In this document: one piece after another, positions 7,919-16,620 of the stretch
Layout: every line of letters starts with the position of its first letter
Position numbering within the stretch: the first letter of the stretch is position 1
Assembly: GCA_947085035.1 (NCBI GenBank)
Contig: CAMTUW010000010.1
Span: 124,001-188,000 of the forward strand
Source: CAMTUW01 sp947085035
GTDB taxonomy: Bacteria; Actinomycetota; Coriobacteriia; Anaerosomatales; PHET01
Direction of reading: 5' to 3'
DNA: 64,000 nucleotides
Notes under the pieces: model-generated
The model's database searches: none
What the model was told of the DNA's origin: nothing
The model's input: only the letters and a program-made list of their open reading frames with translations
Translations under genes and position numbers: made by a program

Positions 7919-8522
7919 CGACCGCCTCAAGGCCGAACAGTTACGCGAGATCATCGAGGTGTCCGCGCTCATCAGCTCTTCTCTCGACCCGCGAGAGATT
8001 CGGCATCGCGCGGTGGAGGCCGCGACTCGCCTCGTCGATGCGGAGCGCGCGAGCCTGATCCGCATCGATCTCCGGAGAAACCGCCTGTACTTCGAAGTCG
8101 CCTTGGGAGACGAGAGCGACCAGCTCAGCCGGATACGCATGGTGCCGGGTCAAGGCATCGTCGGCAGCGTCGTGGAGTCCCGTATACCCGCGATCGTCAA
8201 CGACGTGAAGTCCGACGAGCGCTACTTCCCAGGACTCGACGCCGAGACGGGATTCGACACGCGGTCGATGATCTGCGCACCCCTGCTGTTCAAAGGTCGG
8301 GCTCTTGGCGCACTTGAGGTCATCAACAAGCGCTCAGGCGCGTTCGACTCTGACGACCTCGCCGTCACGGTCGCCCTGGCCAACCAGATCGCGATCGCCA
8401 TCGAGAACGCACGACTTCACGAGCGAGTGCGCCATGGCCTCGTCGAAGCGGCGCTCTACACGGGAGTGTTCGCGCTCACGTTCGTCGCAGTGGGGGCGTG
8501 GCTCATCTCGCTGGGTCCCTGA
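7908..8522 (+). CDS. GAF domain sensor protein with C-terminal membrane segment
   Basis: A 204-residue protein with a single GAF domain at about 12-165 (SALISSSLDPREI, GIVGSVVESRIPAIVNDV, FDTRSMICAPLLFKGRALGALEVIN, LANQIAIAIENARL) and one hydrophobic segment at the very end (YTGVFALTFVAVGAWLISLG). GAF domains bind small ligands such as cyclic nucleotides or mediate redox sensing; no output domain is attached. GGAGGAGG at 7893-7900 serves ATG 7908 or 7911. The start lies inside the upstream membrane protein gene, which suggests a joint function. The C-terminal tail anchor would put the sensor on the inner face of the membrane. Confidence 0.8.
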   Translation: MMSDDRLKAEQLREIIEVSALISSSLDPREIRHRAVEAATRLVDAERASLIRIDLRRNRLYFEVALGDESDQLSRIRMVPGQGIVGSVVESRIPAIVNDVKSDERYFPGLDAETGFDTRSMICAPLLFKGRALGALEVINKRSGAFDSDDLAVTVALANQIAIAIENARLHERVRHGLVEAALYTGVFALTFVAVGAWLISLGP

Positions 8523-8549
8523 CGCGACCATTCGACGCCTGAGAACACA

Positions 8550-8583
8550 ACGGACGCCGACCCATCTGCGGGCCGACGTCCGT
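8550..8583 (+). terminator. Likely transcription terminator after the GAF gene
   Basis: ACGGACG (8550-8556) pairs with CGTCCGT (8577-8583), with partly paired inner arms, and is followed by ATCGTTT. It lies 28 bases past the stop of the GAF gene and before the opposing tRNA-Ser. Confidence 0.5.
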
Positions 8584-8591
8584 ATCGTTTC

Positions 8592-8684
8592 TGGCGGAGA
8601 GCCAGGGATTCGAACCCTGGGTACGGTTCAAAGCCGCACACACGATTTCCAGTCGTGCTCCTTCAGCCACTCGGACAGCTCTCC
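8592..8684 (-). tRNA. tRNA-Ser(GGA)
   Basis: On the minus strand the sequence folds as a class II tRNA: acceptor GGAGAGC pairing with GCTCTCC, anticodon stem ACGAC/ATCGT with loop containing GGA, a long variable arm, and T-arm GGTTCGAATCC. The CCA end is encoded (complement of 8592-8594). The anticodon reads UCC/UCU serine codons. Confidence 0.95.
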
Positions 8685-8745
8685 AAAAAGCGCGGTCGCG
8701 CATGGGCGAGTATACAGGCGCTCACATTCATACGCCAACGCGCCC

Positions 8746-8782
8746 GCGAGCCCCCGGCCAGGGTGGGTGACCGGGGGCTCGC
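8746..8782 (-). terminator. Strong GC-rich hairpin between actP and tRNA-Ser
   Basis: GCGAGCCCCCGG (8746-8757) is the exact complement of CCGGGGGCTCGC (8771-8782), a 12-bp stem with a 13-base loop. There is no clear T run on either side. It probably ends the actP operon on the minus strand, together with the hairpin at 8792-8811. Confidence 0.6.
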
Positions 8783-8791
8783 ATGTCGGCC

Positions 8792-8811
8792 AAGCCACGA
8801 TGCCGTGGCTT
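8792..8811 (-). terminator. Second hairpin downstream of actP
   Basis: AAGCCACG (8792-8799) pairs with CGTGGCTT (8804-8811) around a 4-base loop, 43 bases past the actP stop on the minus strand. With the larger hairpin at 8746-8782 it forms a double stem. Confidence 0.5.
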
Positions 8812-8853
8812 GTCGTACGAGACGATGGATTGTCCCGTACGGAGGACCGCCAT

Positions 8854-10725
8854 TTACTTGTTGAACATCGTGCCGACCTTGTCCGTACCCATGTCGCGCT
8901 CATGGCGCTCGTGAGCGGTTCCGTGGATACGCATCCAGATCTCATCGATGTTCGCAGGCACCTTGCCGTCGAGCTTGCTCACGATGATGATCGTGCCCAG
9001 AGCCAGCGGGAAGGTGAGCAGCACCGGGAATGTGAGTGACGCCAGGAAACCGATCATCCCTTGGTCCGCAGCGAAAGCCGGAACCTTCAGCTGCTGCTGG
9101 ATGTTCATCAGGATGATACCGATCGAGGACGACAGTCCGACGATCATGCCCGCGATGGCGCCCTTCTCGGTCACGCCCTTCCACCAGATTCCGGTCAGAA
9201 GCATCGGAACCAGGGCCGAGGCTGCCACAGCGAAGCCCCACGTCACCATCATGGCGATCAGTGCGGGATACGCCTTGTCGATGCCGGAGAACGGGATGTA
9301 CCAACCAACCACGAAGGCGAGGAGCGAGAAGAACACGACTGCGCTCTTGCCAACGAACACGCGCCTGGCCTCAGAAGCGTTCTTGTTGATGTACTTCTCG
9401 TAGACGTCGTGTCCGATCGACGAGGCCGCGGCGATCAGCAGACCACCGATGGTCGAGAACATCGCTGCGAACGCACCTGCTGCGACGATGCCCATCAGCC
9501 ACTCCCCGCCCAGAATCTGAGCGATGGTCGGCATGATCTGGTCGGACTTGACGAGCAGCCCGTCGACATAGGCGGCATTGGCCGGAGCCGTGCCGTTGAG
9601 GACCGCTTCCGCTATTCGAGAACGTCCTGCGATACCCACGATCGGGGACAGGATGTAGAAGGTGCCGATGAAGATGAGCACCCAGAAGGTCGAACGGCGA
9701 GCGGCCGCGCCTGACGGGTTCGTGTAGTACCGGTTCAGGATGTGCGGCAGTCCTGCGGTGCCCAGCACCAACGCCAGCACCATCGAGAACTGGTCGAAGG
9801 CGTTGTAGCGGTGACCGGGCTCGTTGAAGAACATATCCCGCAGCTGGTGCAACTTGTTCTTCTGGGGAAGGACCACGTTCACCTTCGCCGCCGGGTCGCC
9901 CGCGGCGACGATCGCCTCGACTGCGGCGAATCCTTCAGTGGTCATGGTCGCTTTCGCGGCCTCGATGGGCGCCTTGCCCGACTTCGCGTCGACCGCGGTG
10001 AGTTCAGCCACCGTCATGGTCTTCGCACCAACGAGCTTGTTCTTACTGGCCTGCGCGAGCTCCTCCGAGTAGTTGAAGCCGCTGCCGAAGATGAACACCA
10101 CGACCATGAACATGGCGAACCAGAGCCACCAGAACTGGAATATCTGGTTCAGGGTGGTGCCCTTCATGCCGCCCACGGCGACATAGAACATCATGATGAT
10201 GGTGACGACGGTGACGCCCGACAGGTAGATCGGGTCGACGCCCAGGAACAGGCCGTCAGCGCCGGCCGGGAAGAAGCCTTGGCCGACGAGCACTTTCCAC
10301 GTGGTACCTGCACCGAACATCTGCGGCGCCATGTAGAACAGCGAGATGATCAGGATGCAGAGCACCGCCACCAGACGGATGCGATCCGTGCCGAAACGGC
10401 CGAAAGCGAAGTCGGCCACGGTGTACTCGCCGAAGCGCCGAAGCGCTGAAGCGATGAACAGGACCACGACCATGAAGCCGCCGCCGAACCCGGCGGCGAA
10501 CCATACGCCGTCGAGACCGGACGCGTAGACCGCGGCAGCCACACCGAGGAACGATGCGGCCGACAGGTAGTCGCCAGAGATCGCTGAGGCGTTCGAGAAC
10601 GAGCCGACCTTGCGACCTGCAAGATAGAAGTCGGCCGTCGTACGGGTGAAGCGACGCGAGAAGATCGACAAGCCGATCGTGAACAGTACGAGGCCGATGA
10701 CGAGTACGATGGCTATCGAGTTCAC
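8854..10725 (-). CDS. actP: Sodium:solute (acetate-type) symporter
   Basis: A 623-residue SSS-family permease with about 13 membrane segments. Typical ActP features are the N-terminal FYLAGRKVG, AISGDYLSAASFLG, YVAVGGMKGTT, GTAGLPHILNRYYT and AAMFSTIGGLLIAAASSI. The likely substrate is acetate or another short carboxylate, driven by Na+. It is longer than ordinary ActP because of an Ala/Lys-rich hydrophilic insert of about 85 residues at about 215-300 (KTMTVAEL to PGHRYNAFDQ). The start is GTG in a GTGA overlap with the DUF485 gene, and the usp-DUF485-actP order indicates one operon. A LytS-type kinase lies just upstream on the same strand. Confidence 0.88.
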   Translation of the reverse strand: MNSIAIVLVIGLVLFTIGLSIFSRRFTRTTADFYLAGRKVGSFSNASAISGDYLSAASFLGVAAAVYASGLDGVWFAAGFGGGFMVVVLFIASALRRFGEYTVADFAFGRFGTDRIRLVAVLCILIISLFYMAPQMFGAGTTWKVLVGQGFFPAGADGLFLGVDPIYLSGVTVVTIIMMFYVAVGGMKGTTLNQIFQFWWLWFAMFMVVVFIFGSGFNYSEELAQASKNKLVGAKTMTVAELTAVDAKSGKAPIEAAKATMTTEGFAAVEAIVAAGDPAAKVNVVLPQKNKLHQLRDMFFNEPGHRYNAFDQFSMVLALVLGTAGLPHILNRYYTNPSGAAARRSTFWVLIFIGTFYILSPIVGIAGRSRIAEAVLNGTAPANAAYVDGLLVKSDQIMPTIAQILGGEWLMGIVAAGAFAAMFSTIGGLLIAAASSIGHDVYEKYINKNASEARRVFVGKSAVVFFSLLAFVVGWYIPFSGIDKAYPALIAMMVTWGFAVAASALVPMLLTGIWWKGVTEKGAIAGMIVGLSSSIGIILMNIQQQLKVPAFAADQGMIGFLASLTFPVLLTFPLALGTIIIVSKLDGKVPANIDEIWMRIHGTAHERHERDMGTDKVGTMFNK

Positions 10726-11087
10726 GAAGCCCCACCGGCCTTAGCCGCAGCTTCAATCTCGTCCGCGATGTGCATGAGCTTGTCATCAAGCTTGTCGGCC
10801 TGATTCGCGTAGGACCATGACATCACCCAGAGAAACACGAAATATGCTATCGACACAACGAAGTAGTTCGCCGTGAATCCGCCCCAGATAGGCGTCGAAT
10901 ACCACGCGGGCACCCACACTGACATCGCGGGGATGGCCAACGTGACCCCGAAGAACGCAGCGCCATATGTGAAACTCAGCTTGCGCTGCTCCTTGAAGAC
11001 CGTATCGACTGTCTCGAGTGTGTCGATGTGGTCTCCGAACTGAACGAACTTGCCTTTCACCGCCGCAGCGGCTTTCTGCTCACTCAT
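10722..11087 (-). CDS. DUF485-family small membrane protein
   Basis: A 121-residue protein with two membrane segments (about residues 38-60, YGAAFFGVTLAIPAMSVW, and 72-95, NYFVVSIAYFVFLWVMSW). DUF485 (YjcH-like) proteins are the usual partners of ActP-type symporters, encoded directly upstream; their exact function is unknown. Here the stop overlaps the GTG start of actP by four bases, giving tight coupling. GGAGGTGT precedes the ATG at 11087. Confidence 0.85.
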   Translation of the reverse strand: MSEQKAAAAVKGKFVQFGDHIDTLETVDTVFKEQRKLSFTYGAAFFGVTLAIPAMSVWVPAWYSTPIWGGFTANYFVVSIAYFVFLWVMSWSYANQADKLDDKLMHIADEIEAAAKAGGAS

Positions 11088-11118
11088 GCCTACACCTCCT
11101 TTGTATGAGTCGGACTGC

Positions 11119-11613
11119 CTAGTCGGCCTTGACGACCAGGACAGGCACTGACGATGCCTTCATGACTGTCTGGGCGATGCTTCCCATGCCGAGACGCTTC
11201 AGTCCGGTGCGGCCGGTGTCGCCCAAGATGATGAGATCAGCGCGATACTCGTCTGCGGTCTTGACGATACGCTTGGCGACGCCGCCCTGAATCACCGCGA
11301 TCTCGACCGACACACCATTGCGCTCGCACATGACCTTCGCGATGCCAAGCCCCTTCAGCGACGGATGCGAACCCTCCCACACGTCGTCGGCTTCGGTCTC
11401 TTCCGGTAGCTGGAGACTCTCCATGCCATCGTCAACGAAAATCGCCTTGACGCTCGCATTGAACGTCTTGGCGAGGGTGACGGCATACTGAGTCGCCATA
11501 GTGGCGGGCTCGGAGCCGTCGGTTGCAAGCAGGATGCGGTTGATTTCCAGGCAGACCTCATCGATCTCGCCCATGTTCACCTGCTCCGCTGCTCCTTTGA
11601 TGCAGACCTTCAT
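11119..11613 (-). CDS. Universal stress protein
   Basis: A 164-residue UspA-type protein. The core fold starts at about residue 27 (RILLATDGSEPATMA) and ends with the ATP-binding pattern GDTGRTGLKRLGMGSIAQ, that is G-x2-G-x9-G-S, followed by VPVLVVKAD. ATP-binding Usp proteins are stress or energy-state modulators in the cytoplasm. The start at 11613 is chosen because GGGGAGGTG lies six bases upstream; the in-frame ATG at 11664 lacks this. It is the first gene of the usp-DUF485-actP operon, with a 31-base gap to DUF485. Confidence 0.9.
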   Translation of the reverse strand: MKVCIKGAAEQVNMGEIDEVCLEINRILLATDGSEPATMATQYAVTLAKTFNASVKAIFVDDGMESLQLPEETEADDVWEGSHPSLKGLGIAKVMCERNGVSVEIAVIQGGVAKRIVKTADEYRADLIILGDTGRTGLKRLGMGSIAQTVMKASSVPVLVVKAD

Positions 11614-11829
11614 CTCGTTCACCTCCCCGTGCTGAACGCACGTCGCGATAGGACTGACCAACAACGGAACCCTACGCTACCGCAACGCCAGCTACCGCTC
11701 GTACCAGCGAACGGCGAGTGTGCGTCGGCGATGGGTAGAAAGGGGTCGCCGAACGGCGAGGGCATCTGGGACACCGACGGTGAACGGCCGCTCTTGGCTG
11801 GTGGGCGGCGCGTTTGGCGCAAAAAGGGA

Positions 11830-13203
11830 CTACTCGGAAGCGTGGGCCATGGACTCGAAGTCACGGACTCCACCCGCGAGCGGCGTGATTCGCAGGGTGA
11901 CCGTCGTTCCGCGTCCCTCGACGCTGTCGACCGACATGGTGCTATCGGGGCCGAAGTGGCCCCTGAGCCGATCGTGAACGTTGCGAAGCGCGATGCCCAG
12001 GCCCTTGCTCGCCGCAGGATCGAAGAGATCAGCGAGTCGCTCCGCCGCGATGCCAACACCGTCATCGGACACGATCAACACAAGTGCATCGTCCTCGCAT
12101 CGACCGCGGAGTGTGACCGTGAGCGTCGAACCATCGGGCCTCATTCCGTGACCGATGGAGTTCTCCACCAACGGCTGAAGCATGAACGCGGGCAGCGGTT
12201 GAGAGAGCGCCGCGCGGGCTACGTCATGAACGAAGACGAACCGCTCGCCGAAGCGCGCCTTCTCGAGTTCCAAGTAGGTCAAGACGAATTCGACCTCACG
12301 CTCCACGGTGACGAGATCCTGCGTCTGCTCGAGTGTCCGGCGATAGAACGCACCGAACTGGCGCAGGAGGCGACGTGCCTCGACGGGGTCCGTGCGGATG
12401 AACGCCGCGATCGTATTGATCGTGTTGAACAGGAAGTGAGGGTTGATCTGCGCCTGAAGCGCTTTGAGCTCCATTTCACGAGCCAGATCGGTCTGGTGCT
12501 CCAGTTCAGCGAGCTCGAGTTGTGTCGAGAGCAACCGCGCGAGACCTTCGGCCATCGCAAGCTGCGTCTCATTCAGGTACCTGTCCGACGTGTAGTAGAA
12601 CTTGAGCGTCCCCACCGGCCTCTCCCGCTGCTCCAACGGTACGACGATCGCGGCGCGCAGGCGACACACGGGCTCAGGGCAGCCGATATCATCTTTGGTG
12701 TGCAGGATGCGCGGCTCGTCGTATACGAGTGCCTCATGCGTCGCGCGCGTGATGATAGGCCCACCCACCTGGTGGTGGTCCTCGCCAACACCGGCGAAGC
12801 CCAGCACATGCGCGCTGTCGGTGATCGCGACCGCAGCCGCCTCGCTGTCACGCAAGACGATGCGGCAGACTTCCTGGGCGCTTTGCTCGTCAAGACCTCG
12901 GCCCAAGAAGGCGAGGGATTCGTTCGCGATCTTGAGCATCCGATCGGACTGCAGGGCTCGCACATGGTCGGGTCGCGTCATCAAGCGCCGGTACGCACCT
13001 GAGAACGCCACCGCGACGAGTCCCAGCACCGCACCCAGGACGAGCTGTTCCGAGATCCCCGTCAACAGACCACCGATGGCGGCGGTGCCCAATACGATGA
13101 TCAGCCACAGCACCAGCACGTCGTACCAGTTCTGCCTCCTCACGGCGGGCAGAGTCCAGCCCATAGCGGACATGCGTTCCTCGATGTTGTCAGGCAGCGG
13201 CAC
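11830..13203 (-). CDS. LytS-type sensor histidine kinase (GAF, HisKA_LytS, HATPase)
   Basis: A 457-residue membrane kinase. Two or three membrane segments lie at about 30-70 (VLVLWLIIVLGTAAIGG), a GAF domain at about 85-215, and the LytS/YehU phosphorylation block at about 245-265 (LQAQINPHFLFNTIN, with the acceptor His in NPHF). The ATPase domain carries QPLVENSIGHG, VSDDGVGI and GLGIALRNVHDRL. Partners of this family are LytTR-type response regulators, but none is encoded in the window. The start is GTG 13201-13203. The 216 bases between its stop and the usp start hold only short repeats of CGAACGGCGAG and no gene. Its place upstream of a carboxylate symporter suggests substrate-dependent control of that transporter. 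Confidence 0.88.
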   Translation of the reverse strand: MPLPDNIEERMSAMGWTLPAVRRQNWYDVLVLWLIIVLGTAAIGGLLTGISEQLVLGAVLGLVAVAFSGAYRRLMTRPDHVRALQSDRMLKIANESLAFLGRGLDEQSAQEVCRIVLRDSEAAAVAITDSAHVLGFAGVGEDHHQVGGPIITRATHEALVYDEPRILHTKDDIGCPEPVCRLRAAIVVPLEQRERPVGTLKFYYTSDRYLNETQLAMAEGLARLLSTQLELAELEHQTDLAREMELKALQAQINPHFLFNTINTIAAFIRTDPVEARRLLRQFGAFYRRTLEQTQDLVTVEREVEFVLTYLELEKARFGERFVFVHDVARAALSQPLPAFMLQPLVENSIGHGMRPDGSTLTVTLRGRCEDDALVLIVSDDGVGIAAERLADLFDPAASKGLGIALRNVHDRLRGHFGPDSTMSVDSVEGRGTTVTLRITPLAGGVRDFESMAHASE

Positions 13204-13303
13204 CGCGCGACTCCAATCAAGAACAGGACAACGCTATGCAGTATAGATGTTGGGGTACCCTGAAACCTGCGGACTACCATCACAACGACGAGAGGTTGCA
13301 CAA

Positions 13304-13681
13304 GTGAGGTTCTTCATGCGCTGGCTTGTCACGTCGATCGCTGTGGCCACGGCGGTACTGATCATGCCCGGCATCGAGGTGTCAGGCGAGAACGCCGCTC
13401 TTGCCATCATCGTGGGCGCCGGACTGCTGGGCCTGCTCAACGCAACGCTCGGCGCCGCGCTGAAGATCGGTGCGATTGGCTGCATCATCATGACGTTCGG
13501 CCTGTTCAGCGTCGTCATCAACGCGGGAATGCTGATGCTCGCGTCCTGGGTCTCGCAGAACTGGTTCGACCTGGGGTTCTTCGTGGACGGCTTCTGGTCG
13601 GCGTTCTTCGGCGCTATCGTCATCAGCATCGTCTCGGGGCTACTGAACTGGTTCGTGCCCGGTAAAGACGACCGCAACTGA
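13304..13681 (+). CDS. PF04020-type (phage holin superfamily IV) membrane protein
   Basis: A 125-residue protein that is almost wholly hydrophobic: four membrane segments at about 5-22, 27-45, 50-75 and 88-112 (FMRWLVTSIAVATAVLIMPGI, ALAIIVGAGLLGLLNATLG, IGCIIMTFGLFSVVINAG, FFGAIVISIVSGLLNWFV). This pattern matches the small family once labelled phage holin 4, which is widespread in chromosomes without phage context. GTG 13304 is taken as start because GAGAGG lies about nine bases upstream. It is divergent from the LytS kinase, with the promoters in 13204-13303. Confidence 0.8.
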   Translation: MRFFMRWLVTSIAVATAVLIMPGIEVSGENAALAIIVGAGLLGLLNATLGAALKIGAIGCIIMTFGLFSVVINAGMLMLASWVSQNWFDLGFFVDGFWSAFFGAIVISIVSGLLNWFVPGKDDRN

Positions 13682-13697
13682 AAGTGTCAGGTTCGCG

Positions 13698-15686
13698 CTA
13701 TTCGACCTTGAAGCCCCGCAGCCCGTTCGCAAGTTTGCCTGCCTCGCGCTTGACGTCACCTGCGGCTTCGGCGAGCTGTCTCGATGACGTGGCCGTGCCG
13801 GTCACGCCGCGACTCACCTGCTGCATGACCTCCACGATCTGGCGCGCCGCCGACTGTTGCTGCGCCGCTGCGGTCGCGATCTCTCGCGCCGCGCCTGCTG
13901 TTCGCTCCATGCGTGCGTAGATCTCGTCGAACGACTCTCGCGTGTGCCCCGTCTGCCGAACGGTATCGCTGCCAAGGCTCGCCTGCGCGTCGGCGCTGGC
14001 GGCGAGCTCCTTGCTCGCGTCTTGGATGCTGCTGACGAGCGAGCCGATCCTGCCGATCGAGGTGGACACCGAATCCGCGAGCGTGCGTATCTCAGCCGCC
14101 ACGACTCCGAAGCCTTTGCCGGCCTCGCCTGCTCTTGCTGCCTCGATAGCCGCGTTCAACGCCAGAATCTTGGTCTGCTCGGCGATGGAGCCGATGACGA
14201 ACGTGACCTGACCGATGTCCTTGGCGACCTCGCTCATGCTCGCGGCGGCCGACACCACCACCTGCGCGCCACCGGCCAGTCGCTCAACCTGGCCTATGCC
14301 ACTCTCGACGGCCTCGCGGCCGCGTTCGGCGACTTCGAGCGAGTCCTCGGCGATGTCGAGTACGCGTCGTGCGCCGTCGGCGACAGCTGCGAAGGAGCGG
14401 TCGAGCTCCTCGATGGTCGCGGAGGCCTCGGCGACTGCTGATGCCTGGGAGGCGGCGCTGTCCGCCTCGTTGTTCGCAGCCGAGGATATCTCGCCAGCCA
14501 CTTGGTTGAGACTGCGCACAGAACCACCAACACCCGAGATCAGGTTTCGCAGATTGCCGGTCATGGTGTTGAAGGCGCTGCTCATGACTTGAGCCTCGCG
14601 AAAGCCCGTCCCCGGAACGATCACGGTCAGATCACCGGTAGCGACCTTGTCAGCGGCCTCACCGACGATGGCGATCGGATTGGCCAACACGCGCGCAGCC
14701 AGGTACGCGAACGCGACGGCAATCACGATGCCGAGCCCGACCATCGCGAGCATCGCGAAAGTGAATCTGTTCATGGACTCGTCGTAGGTGGTCTTGTCGA
14801 GACCCACGAACAGCATTCCCACGATAGCGTCATCGGGGCCACGCAGCGGCTCGTATGCCGCGTAGTAGTCCCTGTTCACCACGAAAGCCTCGCCACGGAA
14901 AGGTCGACCCTCTTCCAACGTCACCTTGCGAACCTTGTCCGAGATGACGGTACCTATGGCGCGGTTGCCCTGATCGGTCTTCACGGTCGTGGCGACGCGG
15001 ACACCGTTTTGGAAGATCGTGGCCACTCCCCCGACTTTCTCGACCACCGAATCGACGAACTGGTTGTCCTTCTTGAGTATCTCGACTCCGACGATGGTGC
15101 CGGCTCTTGTTCCAGCCGCTGTCATCACCGGAGCGACCGTCACGATGGCGAGCGCCCCAGCGACCTCGGACTCTGAAGCGCTGCCGCCTTCAGTCTCCAG
15201 CAGGGGAACGGCCGTGCGCCTCTCCGCTTCCAGGGCAAGGACCTCGGAGGGCGGCAGAACGACCACGAACGCGGAGTGACCAGGACTTTGCAGGGCCTTG
15301 TCGATCAGAGCCCATCCGAACGTGCGCCCTTTGTCGCTGGATGTGGAAACCTCAACGACGTTCGCGCGGTCGAGAAGCGCAAGGTAGTCGAGGGAATCCG
15401 CGGTCGCTTGGCGCGCCAGAGTCGTGCCCAGATCCAAGTGCTTGTACGAATCCTTCTCGGCAAGCGCTCCAGCGAGCGATAGCGCCTGACTGGCACGGTC
15501 CTCGACCTTCTCGGCGAAGAGTTCGGAGGCGACGCTCGCGTGCAGTCCGAGGGTCCGCTGGGCTTCGAACTCGACGGTCGCCCTGAACCATGGGACGGCT
15601 ATCCACGCAGCGATGATCAGCGGGATCACCGCGGACGCCACGAAGCTGATCATCAGACGCGTCCGGAGGGTTATGAGCTTCTTCAC
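13698..15686 (-). CDS. Methyl-accepting chemotaxis protein with Cache-type sensor
   Basis: A 662-residue chemoreceptor: membrane segment about 12-32 (MISFVASAVIPLIIAAWIAV), extracytoplasmic Cache-like domain about 35-290 (ending YYAAYEPLRGPDDAIVGMLFVGL), second membrane segment about 305-328, HAMP about 330-385, and the coiled-coil signalling domain about 400-660. The kinase-contact hairpin is visible as IAEQTKILALNAAIEAARAGEAGKG split across the tip. It would control CheA, but no che genes are present here. The ligand is unknown; Cache domains usually bind small organic acids or amino acids. It converges with the holin-like gene, 16 bases apart. Confidence 0.92.
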   Translation of the reverse strand: MKKLITLRTRLMISFVASAVIPLIIAAWIAVPWFRATVEFEAQRTLGLHASVASELFAEKVEDRASQALSLAGALAEKDSYKHLDLGTTLARQATADSLDYLALLDRANVVEVSTSSDKGRTFGWALIDKALQSPGHSAFVVVLPPSEVLALEAERRTAVPLLETEGGSASESEVAGALAIVTVAPVMTAAGTRAGTIVGVEILKKDNQFVDSVVEKVGGVATIFQNGVRVATTVKTDQGNRAIGTVISDKVRKVTLEEGRPFRGEAFVVNRDYYAAYEPLRGPDDAIVGMLFVGLDKTTYDESMNRFTFAMLAMVGLGIVIAVAFAYLAARVLANPIAIVGEAADKVATGDLTVIVPGTGFREAQVMSSAFNTMTGNLRNLISGVGGSVRSLNQVAGEISSAANNEADSAASQASAVAEASATIEELDRSFAAVADGARRVLDIAEDSLEVAERGREAVESGIGQVERLAGGAQVVVSAAASMSEVAKDIGQVTFVIGSIAEQTKILALNAAIEAARAGEAGKGFGVVAAEIRTLADSVSTSIGRIGSLVSSIQDASKELAASADAQASLGSDTVRQTGHTRESFDEIYARMERTAGAAREIATAAAQQQSAARQIVEVMQQVSRGVTGTATSSRQLAEAAGDVKREAGKLANGLRGFKVE

Positions 15687-15816
15687 GCAGTCGACTCCTC
15701 ATGCGAGTTCCCAGCAACGCATTATCGGACGGATTCGTGTCAACCTGAACCACGTGTCCGAATACCGAATGGGGAACACAGTCCTGTGAACATATCCTAC
15801 TCTGAGAGGCTCCGCG

Positions 15817-16620
15817 ATGCCTAAGGCGATCTGGCGAGGAACGATCTCGTTCGGGCTCGTGACGATCCCGGTGACGCTGGTGCCCGCTCTCGCACCTCGT
15901 GACCTCGCGTTTCACCTGCTCGACTCGGCCTCCATGGCTCCGGTTCACAACAAGCGAGTGAACGACGCCGGCGAGGAGGTCGCGTGGGAGCGCATCGTCA
16001 AAGGCCACCAGCTCGGCGACGGGCGCTGGGTCACGGTGACCGACGACGAATTGAAGGCCGCCAACGTCACAGCCACGCAGACGATCGATGTGGTGGGGGC
16101 TGTGTGCGCCGAAGAGGTGTCGCCTCGCTACTTCTCGACTCCGTATCACGTGACCCCGGACAAGTCGGGCGCCAAGCCCTACGCGCTCCTGCGCGAGGCG
16201 CTGCGGGCCGGCGGACGCATCGCGGTTGCCCGCGTCGTCATCCGCACGCGGCAGCATCTGTGCGCGCTGGTTCCCGAGGGTGACCTGCTCTTGCTCCAAC
16301 TGCTCCACTACGCCGATGAGTTCCGTGCGACGAGCGACCTCGATGTCCCCGGCTCGGACCAGGAGGCCCTGGGGATCTCGGAAGCCGAGGTCGCGCTCGC
16401 ACGCCAACTCGTCTCTACCATCGAGACCGCATGGGACCCCGCGCGCTATCGCGACACCTACCGAGACGACGTGTTAGCCCTCATCGAGCGCAAAGCGGCT
16501 GGCGAGACGGTCGAGCCGCGCGCGCAGGAACCGCCGGCGGCTCCCGTCATCGACATCGCCGAGCTCTTGAAGCGCAGCGTCGAACAAGCGCGCCGCGAGC
16601 GCGTGGCGGGCGAGTCGTGA
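15817..16620 (+). CDS. ku: Ku protein, non-homologous end joining
   Basis: A 267-residue bacterial Ku, the homodimeric ring that binds DNA double-strand ends and recruits LigD. The typical opening AIWRGTISFGLVTIPV, the RYFSTPYHV segment, and the C-terminal IDIAELLKRSVEQAR helix are present. GAGAGG at about 15800 serves ATG 15817. The TGA stop overlaps the GTG start of ligD (GTGA at 16617-16620), so both proteins are made in step. The 130-base gap to the chemoreceptor holds a loose dyad (TCGGAC and GTCCGA) but no clear promoter. Confidence 0.95.
   Translation: MPKAIWRGTISFGLVTIPVTLVPALAPRDLAFHLLDSASMAPVHNKRVNDAGEEVAWERIVKGHQLGDGRWVTVTDDELKAANVTATQTIDVVGAVCAEEVSPRYFSTPYHVTPDKSGAKPYALLREALRAGGRIAVARVVIRTRQHLCALVPEGDLLLLQLLHYADEFRATSDLDVPGSDQEALGISEAEVALARQLVSTIETAWDPARYRDTYRDDVLALIERKAAGETVEPRAQEPPAAPVIDIAELLKRSVEQARRERVAGES

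Noticed and set aside
8854..8860. The tRNA genes as integration sites with attached islands
   Set aside because: No direct repeat of a tRNA 3' end and no integrase was seen next to any of the five tRNA genes.
13304..13681. Prophage remnant because of the holin-like protein
   Set aside because: The PF04020 family is common in chromosomes; no other phage gene, integrase or att repeat lies nearby.
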